A DNA stretch of 64,000 nucleotides from Coralliovum pocilloporae (GTDB lineage Bacteria; Pseudomonadota; Alphaproteobacteria; Rhizobiales; Cohaesibacteraceae), in assembly GCF_030845175.1 (NCBI RefSeq), contig NZ_CP132542.1, positions 620,001-684,000 on the forward strand. Direction: 5' to 3'. This document shows positions 58,049-64,000 of the stretch, piece after piece (the first letter of the stretch is position 1; every line of letters starts with the position of its first letter). Both the position numbers and the translations under genes were made by a program. The notes beneath the pieces were generated by a model that was given only the letters and a program-made list of their open reading frames with translations, ran no database searches and was not told where the DNA came from.

Positions 58049-59430
58049 CCCGGCCAGAGGGCCGTTTTTGGATGGAACTGAGACCAGGCGAACCAGAAAG
58101 CCTGATGGCTACCCAGATCAGATCCATCTGATCCCACAGCCTTGATACCGCCCGCCGCAAGCTGCAGGCGAATATTCTCATAGGAAATACTCTCGCCATT
58201 CTTCAGCGCCACCAGAGCCTTGCTGCGCTGAAAGGCTATGGGCTTGCCGGATGCTGTGATGACGCCGATGATATCCTCATGGACCGGCAGACGCGGGTCC
58301 ACATCCCCCACCGGGAAGATCGGCCCATTCGCATCGCGATTGTTGCGGAAATTGAAATCCCGACCAAGTGCCAGAGCTTCAACCAGAACCGTGGTCTCAG
58401 GATGTTCTTTTTTCCACGTGGCCCAATCTGTTGTCACCACACTGGCCTGCTGTAGTTTCAAACCCTTTTTGGCCAGCGGCCCGGTGACTGCGTGACCAAG
58501 GAACGTATCAAATACTGAAAACGTATTGATGTCATACATCACCTTGTTGGACCGGATAAGAAGACCGGACGTCCGAAGAACCGGACGGTCAATGCCCGCT
58601 GGAAGCTGATCTGTAAAATAAGCCTGGGCAGCGCCACACAGGGTGCAATAGGGAATGCCGAGATGACGGCCACCAAGCGTATCATTGACCATCTCACGAA
58701 CTTCCATGATCCGGCGCGGATAAGCCCGATACTCGCCATTTACCTCAACGCCGAAGACAATGTCATCATCCTTCAGCCATGTGGCCTCTGCTGCACTGCT
58801 TACCTGAGGATTATCGGCCGCCGGAATACAATTGCAGGGTTTGTCAGTCGTATCATAGGCACGATCATCAATCAGCACACCGCCCCAAGAGACAAGGCGC
58901 CAGTCAATATCACCCTCGACAAAAATCTTGTCCCAACCGGGCACAATACTGGTGAAAACGGCCCGTTTTGCGCGAAGGTAATCAGGCGGTGCGGGAATAT
59001 CCCAGGCAATGAGATGATCCGTCACAACACCCCAGTTGTTCTCATGAGGCAGTGTTTTGCCAAACAGTTTGGACGCCGCATCCGTCAGCACTCCGTTAAG
59101 CTGCTGACTGGACACAAACCGCATCAGATCGCTGATGATCCAGACAAGCCTCGGGTCTTTCGACGCGGCAATCTCCTCAAGAGCAACAACCTGATCACGT
59201 CCCCAGACCGATTGGGTCATGCTGTCAATGAAAGCCGTTTTCACAGCCGCCTGAAGACTATCGGACAAGGGGCCTTCCGGAATGGTCGGAGGAGTGCCAA
59301 ACTTCTCAATCACATAGTCGGGCAGCGGAGCCGCTGCATGGGGCCGGACAGCCCCCAGCCAGACAAACGAAACGATCGCCAGAACCACAAACAAGATGGA
59401 ACGGAATTGAAAATTCTTTGCCAATGCCAT
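58045..59430 (-). CDS. DUF3179 domain protein, exported or membrane-anchored
   Basis: About 461 residues from the ATG at 59430. An N-terminal hydrophobic segment (SILFVVLAIVSFVWLGAV, near 10-27) is a signal or anchor. DUF3179 features are in the C-terminal half: VFGVEVNGEYRAYPRRIMEVREMVND (in parts near 230-255), PYCTLCGAAQAYF near 268 with two cysteines, and SGLLIRSNKVMYD near 293. Function is unknown. The N-terminal 200 residues have no recognised domain and contain several helices. Overlaps the convergent small secreted-protein gene. Confidence 0.85.
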   Translation of the reverse strand: MALAKNFQFRSILFVVLAIVSFVWLGAVRPHAAAPLPDYVIEKFGTPPTIPEGPLSDSLQAAVKTAFIDSMTQSVWGRDQVVALEEIAASKDPRLVWIISDLMRFVSSQQLNGVLTDAASKLFGKTLPHENNWGVVTDHLIAWDIPAPPDYLRAKRAVFTSIVPGWDKIFVEGDIDWRLVSWGGVLIDDRAYDTTDKPCNCIPAADNPQVSSAAEATWLKDDDIVFGVEVNGEYRAYPRRIMEVREMVNDTLGGRHLGIPYCTLCGAAQAYFTDQLPAGIDRPVLRTSGLLIRSNKVMYDINTFSVFDTFLGHAVTGPLAKKGLKLQQASVVTTDWATWKKEHPETTVLVEALALGRDFNFRNNRDANGPIFPVGDVDPRLPVHEDIIGVITASGKPIAFQRSKALVALKNGESISYENIRLQLAAGGIKAVGSDGSDLGSHQAFWFAWSQFHPKTALWPG

Positions 59431-59587
59431 GGACGGACCTTTCGCCTGCTTGTTTCCCAGCAGAACGTGAGGCGACTGACAAACGCACCGCCATCTCTGC
59501 TGCATAGTGTAAAGCGCATATGATTATGCGCCCTTCTTGCAGCACCTCCAATCACGGCACATCAGCATTTGGTGAAGGCTGTATGGG

Positions 59588-60397
59588 TCAGGAGCCGTCC
59601 GGCAGCCCTGCGAGCCAGTCGAGCCCGTGCCCAACCCATTCCGCAGGAATGGAATGCCCCCGTTCATGCAGGCAAAGCTCCAGAACACGCCCGGTTCCAC
59701 TCTTATCCCAACGGGTGCAGGTCAGTCTTTCATCTCTGGCATCAGCCAACCGACCATTACCCTGGGTGTTATTCAGGCGTCTGAGGATTTCAAACCCTTC
59801 CGGGATTGGCATTGAATTGTAGATTCCAATCTCATCATAGGCGACAACCTTGTCCGCAAGGCCATGGATATGCCGGAGATTGACCGGCCCTGTCGGGCAA
59901 GTGTCAGGATTTGAACGCCAAAACCCGCCTGCAATCGGCGCGTAAGCTCTGAACAGACGCCCTTCATAGCAGGCAACGTTCCAGACCATGGATGCACCAC
60001 GGGAAAAGCCGGACGCTAATGTCTGGCTCTCATCAATAGGCCAGCGGCGGCGCACATCATCCATCACTGCGCGAATATAGGCGGCCTCATCCCGGCCACT
60101 CTCTGCCCTGCCCCGACCGATCTGTCGCCAATACCCAGTGCGCGCAAAAGGCGCGACAAACAGAGCGCCACGGTCCGTTACTCCGCGAACCATGCCACGG
60201 TTGCGGAATGTTCCTTCCGGGGAACCGTTCCAGCCATGGAAGTAAACCACCAGGCGCAGTGGCGTCTTCTGATCCCAGTTGTCCGGAACAGCAGCGAGGT
60301 AATATCCTCCGGGCACCTCACACCGGGTATCATGCCCGCAGGCCATTGCACTGGAGGAGATGGATACAAAAGCCAGAAGAATGAGCAGAATGCGCAT
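59588..60397 (-). CDS. Secreted alpha/beta-hydrolase, esterase of the PHB depolymerase/CE1 (LpqC-like) type
   Basis: About 269 residues from the ATG at 60397. Signal peptide near 1-19 (SSAMA-CG), possibly a lipoprotein-like Cys at 20, though the lipobox is weak. Hydrolase features: oxyanion region VVYFHGWNG near 50, nucleophile S132 in ASGFSRGASM, and the catalytic His in LHERGHSIP near the C-terminus (about 248). HIHGLADKVVAYDE near 187 would supply the acid. Close to feruloyl esterase/PHB depolymerase-type proteins; the substrate is unknown. Confidence 0.83.
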   Translation of the reverse strand: MRILLILLAFVSISSSAMACGHDTRCEVPGGYYLAAVPDNWDQKTPLRLVVYFHGWNGSPEGTFRNRGMVRGVTDRGALFVAPFARTGYWRQIGRGRAESGRDEAAYIRAVMDDVRRRWPIDESQTLASGFSRGASMVWNVACYEGRLFRAYAPIAGGFWRSNPDTCPTGPVNLRHIHGLADKVVAYDEIGIYNSMPIPEGFEILRRLNNTQGNGRLADARDERLTCTRWDKSGTGRVLELCLHERGHSIPAEWVGHGLDWLAGLPDGS

Positions 60398-60514
60398 GAA
60401 AATACCTGGGTCGCGATCAATCAGTCTGAGTTCAGACTGTTCGCAAGCAGACGCTGAACCACAAGACAATTGTGTGTGAGATACAGCCGGATGACGCGCC
60501 AAGCCCGGATTATC

Positions 60515-61558
60515 TTAACTGAATTGCGTGATCACCGTTGCACCGAGCGCCTGGAACTTATCCATCTGAACCAGATGTCCCGGGGCTTCATCAAGGCTGA
60601 TTTTCTGCCCTACAAGACGGGATGGCTGAAGCTTGCCCGTCCGCACCATATCCAGCATGGCGCCGTATCGATGTGACTGCATGCCATGGCTGCCGAGAAT
60701 TTCAAGTTCATAGGCAATAACCCTCGCCATCGGCACATTTGGCATGCTGTGCTGACCCAGCATCAGCCCGACCTGAACATGTTTGCCTCGACGGCGCAAA
60801 TTCTGCACTGAATTGAAACAGGTCACGGGATGCCCCAGGGCATCGATGGAAACATGGGCACCACCATCTGTCAGGCTCATCACGGCTTCTGGCACATCGG
60901 GTTCTTCGGATGCATTGACCGTCGCAACAGCTCCAAGTGCCTTGGCCAGGGCCAGTTTCTCCGGGGCAATATCCACAGCAATAACATTGGCACCCGCCGC
61001 ATTGGCAATCATCACGGCGGACAAGCCCACACCTCCACAGCCATGGATAACCACCCATTGGCCCGATGAAACTCGACCCTGGTCAACAACCGCACGAAAA
61101 GAGGTGGCAAACCGGCAACCAAGACTGGCTGCTGTGGCAAAGTCCATCTCCTCAGGCAGGCGGACAAGATTCAGGTCAGCATGATGGATACCGACAAATT
61201 CGGCAAATGACCCCCAATGCGTAAATCCTGGCTGAAACTGATTGTGGCAGACCTGCTGATGCCCGGCATGGCATTCAGGGCAGGTACCACAGCCTCCAAC
61301 AAATGGCACGGTGACACGGTCGCCGACCTGCCAAAGAGACACATTCTTGCCCGAGGCAACCACTGTTCCTGCCAGCTCGTGTCCGGGCACGTGTGGCAGT
61401 TCAATATCCGGATCGTGCCCCATCCAGCCATGCCAGTCACTGCGGCAAAGACCTGTCGCTTCGACTTTCACGACAACACCATCAGGTGATGGTGCCGGGT
61501 CAGGTACCGTCACAACCTTTGGAGCAACCTGGAATGTCTCGAAAAGAACCGCTTTCAT
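60515..61558 (-). CDS. Zinc-dependent alcohol dehydrogenase family protein
   Basis: About 347 residues from the ATG at 61558, with GGAAAG upstream (a GTG two codons earlier is possible). Medium-chain dehydrogenase: catalytic zinc residues in GLCRSDWHG (Cys near 38), GHELAG (His and Glu near 60), third ligand in [10 protein letters not shown] near 150. The structural zinc cysteines are complete ([15 protein letters not shown] near 90-104). NAD-binding [12 protein letters not shown] near 173. The opening resembles enzymes acting on small alcohols or formaldehyde. No linked pathway is visible. Confidence 0.9.
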   Translation of the reverse strand: MKAVLFETFQVAPKVVTVPDPAPSPDGVVVKVEATGLCRSDWHGWMGHDPDIELPHVPGHELAGTVVASGKNVSLWQVGDRVTVPFVGGCGTCPECHAGHQQVCHNQFQPGFTHWGSFAEFVGIHHADLNLVRLPEEMDFATAASLGCRFATSFRAVVDQGRVSSGQWVVIHGCGGVGLSAVMIANAAGANVIAVDIAPEKLALAKALGAVATVNASEEPDVPEAVMSLTDGGAHVSIDALGHPVTCFNSVQNLRRRGKHVQVGLMLGQHSMPNVPMARVIAYELEILGSHGMQSHRYGAMLDMVRTGKLQPSRLVGQKISLDEAPGHLVQMDKFQALGATVITQFS

Positions 61559-61749
61559 GGACACAAACTTTCCGCACTGGAAGCAAAGCCACGCTTCACT
61601 CTATTAGGGTCAGGAGCTATTAATTTCGTTCATTCTGTTCATCAGGGAAAGACCAATTTCAATATTGTCCCGGCAAAGCAACCTCCCCGCCCCTTGACCC
61701 GGCTACCCCGTCACGCCATGTCTAACGGCGGATAAAACGGGAGGACAGG

Positions 61750-62418
61750 ATGGCCGAGACACCGGTTGAGTTTGGAGCACCAAAAGCCGAAGCACTGGAT
61801 GACGGGCGGCTGGATGCATCGTCTTTTCATCGCAACAGTGATCCGGTAAAGGCGGTGGTGGACAAGCACGTGTCAGTCGCGGCCAGCCATGTGCTTGAAG
61901 TGGCCAGTGGCACCGGCCAGCATGTCTGCAACTGGGCCCGCCTCAGACCCGAATGTACTTTCTGGCCTACAGATCTTGCACCGTTTCACATTGACAGTAT
62001 CAATGGCTGGCGCTCTTTCTTCAACCTCACTAATATCAGGCCCGCACATAAGCTGGATATCACTACTGAAGACTGGTGCGATGCCGCCGGACACCCCTAC
62101 CCGCCTCTTGATGCTGTCATTGGCATGAACATTCTGCATATTGCCCCCTGGACCGTTTCTGAAGGCCTGTTTTCCGGAGCCGGGAAAGCCCTTAAATCTG
62201 GAGGGGTTCTGATGATCTATGGCCCGTTCAAGAAAGCCGGGCAGCATATATCAGACAGCAATGTGCAGTTTGACCAGAACCTGCGTCAGACAGACCCAGA
62301 CTGGGGCGTCCGTGACCAGGATGACCTTGACAGACTGGCAGTCGGAGCGGGCCTTACACCGGAAGCACCAGAACCGATGCCTGCAAACAATTTTACCCTC
62401 ATCTACCGAAAAACGTGA
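61750..62418 (+). CDS. DUF938 family SAM-dependent methyltransferase
   Basis: 222 residues. DUF938 pattern: near-N-terminal SSFHRNSDPV, a SAM motif VLEVASGTGQHV near 48, FWPTDLAP near 71, VIGMNILHIAPW near 123, and GGVLMIYGPFKKAG near 150, ending NNFTLIYRK. Widespread in proteobacteria, substrate unknown. The ATG has GGGAGGACAGG upstream. It stands alone. Confidence 0.9.
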   Translation: MAETPVEFGAPKAEALDDGRLDASSFHRNSDPVKAVVDKHVSVAASHVLEVASGTGQHVCNWARLRPECTFWPTDLAPFHIDSINGWRSFFNLTNIRPAHKLDITTEDWCDAAGHPYPPLDAVIGMNILHIAPWTVSEGLFSGAGKALKSGGVLMIYGPFKKAGQHISDSNVQFDQNLRQTDPDWGVRDQDDLDRLAVGAGLTPEAPEPMPANNFTLIYRKT

Positions 62419-62498
62419 TTGCCTGACAATCCGGGCCTCAATCAGTCGAATAAATCCGCCATCAGCCTGTTAACGTAACAAGAGTCAGACAACTGACC

Positions 62499-62606
62499 TA
62501 AAGCACCTGATCTCTAACTTGAATTGGTAACGGTGCTTTAAGAGTTTGTTTCTGCGCGAGCTTTCATCTGAAAAGTCTATCAACTTTTCAGAAGCACGTT
62601 GTAGAC
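62499..62606 (+). repeat. Dispersed palindromic repeat, copy B
   Basis: A hairpin with TAAAGCACC and GGTGCTTTA arms (62499-62540), then a tail starting AGAGTTTGTTTCTG whose first 65 bases match copy A at 59 positions. The tail also holds a TCTGAAAAG...CTTTTCAGA hairpin (62567-62591). The opposite orientation of copy A and their separation in the window indicate a dispersed element. It lies 25 bases before the DUF4864 gene, so it is in that gene's promoter/leader. Confidence 0.85.
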
Positions 62607-62630
62607 AGCCAGTCGGAAGGGAGATTGATC

Positions 62631-63056
62631 ATGACACGTTTCAGTTTTACAGGTTTATCACTGGTCCTTAGCCTGGTCTCGGGTCTGATCTGGCCAGTTT
62701 CAGCCTTCGCGGATACCAGCGAGCGGCAGACGATCATCCATGAGCAGATCCAGGCTTTTCAGGCCGACGACACCCGACAGGCCTGGTCTTATGCAGCACC
62801 TGCCATTCAGGTGCGCTTTGGTGATGCGGATCAGTTCATGAGCATGGTGCGCAGCCAGTATCAGCCACTATACCGCCCCCGCGCCTACACGATGGGGGAA
62901 ACAGTCGAAACGCCGCGTGGCCCCGGACAGATCGTTCATGTGATTGATGATCAGGGCCGCCCATGGCAGGCGCTCTACCTGTTCACGGCTGACAACAAGG
63001 ATGAGTGGAAAATCAGCGGCTGCTATCTCCACCTGCTACCAGGCGAGGATATCTAG
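62631..63056 (+). CDS. Secreted DUF4864 protein
   Basis: About 141 residues from the ATG at 62631 (GGAAGGGAG upstream). Signal peptide near 1-26 (AFA-DT). DUF4864 pattern: IHEQIQAFQADDTRQAWSYAAP near 36-57 (two parts), ALYLFTADNKDEWKISGCYL near 113, a cystatin/NTF2-like fold. The family is secreted and of unknown function, mainly in alphaproteobacteria. Its leader overlaps the dispersed repeat copy B. Confidence 0.85.
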   Translation: MTRFSFTGLSLVLSLVSGLIWPVSAFADTSERQTIIHEQIQAFQADDTRQAWSYAAPAIQVRFGDADQFMSMVRSQYQPLYRPRAYTMGETVETPRGPGQIVHVIDDQGRPWQALYLFTADNKDEWKISGCYLHLLPGEDI

Positions 63057-63074
63057 AATACGTCCCGATGCCGT

Positions 63075-63713
63075 CTATCTGAGGAACGGGTTCGTTGCCC
63101 GCTCCTCACCAATGGTGGAATGCGGGCCGTGCCCGCAGATAAAGGTCACATCATCACCAAGCGGCAGAAGCTTCTCTGTAATGGACTTGATCAGCGTATC
63201 ATGATCACCACCCGGTAGATCGGTCCGCCCGACAGAGCCCTTGAACAGTACATCCCCGACCAGCGCAAAGCGGCTTTCTGCCTGATAGAACACAACATGG
63301 CCTGGCGCGTGTCCCGGACAATGGAGAACGTCGAAATCAAGTCCCGCGATCGAGACCACATCCCCTTCCTGAAGCCAGCGATCCGGCTCAATCGTCTTGA
63401 CCTCCGGCATATTGAACTGGGCAGCCTGATCAGCCACACGTTCAATCAGCTTGCGATCATCTTCATGCGGGCCCTCAACCTCCACATCAAGCAGGTCACG
63501 AAGGTCGGCTGCTCCACCAATATGATCGATGTGGCCATGGGTCAGCAGGATCCGCTCGACCTGAACTTCATTCTCTTCGAGAACCTGCCGGATAACGTCC
63601 ACATCCCCGCCCGGATCAATCACCACACCGTTCTTCGTTTCGTCATCCCATATAATGGTGCAGTTCTGCTGAAACGGGGTCACCGGAACAATAGCAACTT
63701 TCATCTGAGGCAT
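63075..63713 (-). CDS. Metallo-beta-lactamase fold hydrolase (glyoxalase II-like)
   Basis: 212 residues. Di-metal MBL motif THGHIDHIG at residues 58-66 (H59, H61, D63, H64), HCPGHAPGHVVF near 130, VGDVLFKGSVGRTDLPGG near 151, and a late HGPHSTIG histidine near 195. This is the short single-domain glyoxalase II-like type (YcbL-like) without the C-terminal glutathione-binding part of GloB. It may hydrolyse S-lactoylglutathione or another thioester. Convergent with the DUF4864 gene. Confidence 0.9.
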   Translation of the reverse strand: MPQMKVAIVPVTPFQQNCTIIWDDETKNGVVIDPGGDVDVIRQVLEENEVQVERILLTHGHIDHIGGAADLRDLLDVEVEGPHEDDRKLIERVADQAAQFNMPEVKTIEPDRWLQEGDVVSIAGLDFDVLHCPGHAPGHVVFYQAESRFALVGDVLFKGSVGRTDLPGGDHDTLIKSITEKLLPLGDDVTFICGHGPHSTIGEERATNPFLR

Positions 63714-63752
63714 GGGAAACCTTTGAGGTTGAGCTGTGTGAAAAACTGCTGA

Positions 63753-64000
63753 TCAGCGACCAGAAGAGCGTTCGATCATCAATCGATCCAGATCCGTAAG
63801 AACAATTTCCCGCTTCGGCGGATTCCTGAATTCTTTCAGAGCCTGACGCATAAGGGCAAGTCGACTGACACGACGGGATTCCTTCTGGTCAAAAGCGAAA
63901 TGCTGCGCCTCACACCGCTGTGCTTCTTTCTTGATAATAGCCGACACCTTGTCTTCCAGAACAGAGCAGGTCTTGCTCGGGCGCAAAGCCCTGACCTTCT
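63753..64000 (-). CDS. Hypothetical protein, 3' part only
   Basis: The frame is open to the right edge, so the gene is cut; an ATG start is not seen in the window (the shown frame has only TTG near 63986). The visible 82 residues are charged and mostly helical, with EDKVSAIIKKEAQRCEAQHF and LTDLDRLMIERSSGR at the C-terminus. I do not recognise the family. It lies 39 bases upstream of the MBL hydrolase on the same strand, so co-transcription is possible. Confidence 0.6.
   Translation of the reverse strand, partial: KVRALRPSKTCSVLEDKVSAIIKKEAQRCEAQHFAFDQKESRRVSRLALMRQALKEFRNPPKREIVLTDLDRLMIERSSGR

Overview
The window is ordinary bacterial chromosome from an alphaproteobacterium, most likely a marine member of the Hyphomicrobiales. 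This rests on gene order and families, not on a marker gene: carB-greA-lrp next to trxB-lysR, a DUF992 secreted protein, an ELM1-like protein, a zinc-ligand-poor DnaG, a candidate sRNA with CCUCC loops, and dispersed hairpin repeats of a kind common in this group. No IS element, prophage, CRISPR array or rRNA operon was seen.

Region 1 (1-9.6 kb) is amino-acid catabolism. A tightly overlapping operon lrp > M20 hydrolase > astA > astD > astB (cut by the window edge) encodes arginine succinyltransferase degradation. A class III aminotransferase and a D-amino-acid aminotransferase follow on the other strand, then the 5-oxoprolinase set pxpB-pxpC-pxpA.

Region 2 (9.8-17.6 kb) is the most interesting part. 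A clear cobalamin riboswitch, followed by a hairpin that can cover the ribosome binding site, precedes gbcA-gbcB (O2-dependent Rieske glycine betaine demethylase). Converging on it is a second operon: an MttB-family, normally corrinoid-dependent methyltransferase and a dimethylglycine-dehydrogenase-like flavoprotein, with a divergent LysR regulator. This suggests a B12-controlled choice between a cobalamin-free and a cobalamin-using demethylation of glycine betaine or a related betaine.

Region 3 (17.6-23.8 kb) is a complete branched-chain-type ABC importer (livG-F-H-M-J), a LysR gene and a tRNA with a CAU anticodon. Region 4 (24-41 kb) is mostly housekeeping: SIMPL protein, rpoD, dnaG, yqeY, carA, a zinc metallopeptidase, a small HTH protein, lysR-trxB, an ELM1-like protein, lrp, greA, carB and a membrane LytTR regulator. 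Region 5 (41-50 kb) holds a small DUF2306 membrane protein, the candidate anti-Shine-Dalgarno sRNA, MsrP, an EF-G-like GTPase, a DUF992 protein, an aspartate aminotransferase, a GST, a PH-like membrane protein and a PQQ sugar dehydrogenase. Region 6 (50-64 kb) has a TPR protein, a GGDEF-EAL protein, uvrB, an RlpA-like protein, two methyltransferases, a DUF3179 protein, an esterase, a zinc alcohol dehydrogenase, a DUF4864 protein, an MBL hydrolase and a truncated hypothetical gene.

Many genes are separated by good intrinsic terminators, which are listed. Three copies of a dispersed hairpin repeat lie near 31.2, 42.0 and 62.5 kb. All functional calls come from reading motifs and family resemblance in the sequence; no database search was run.
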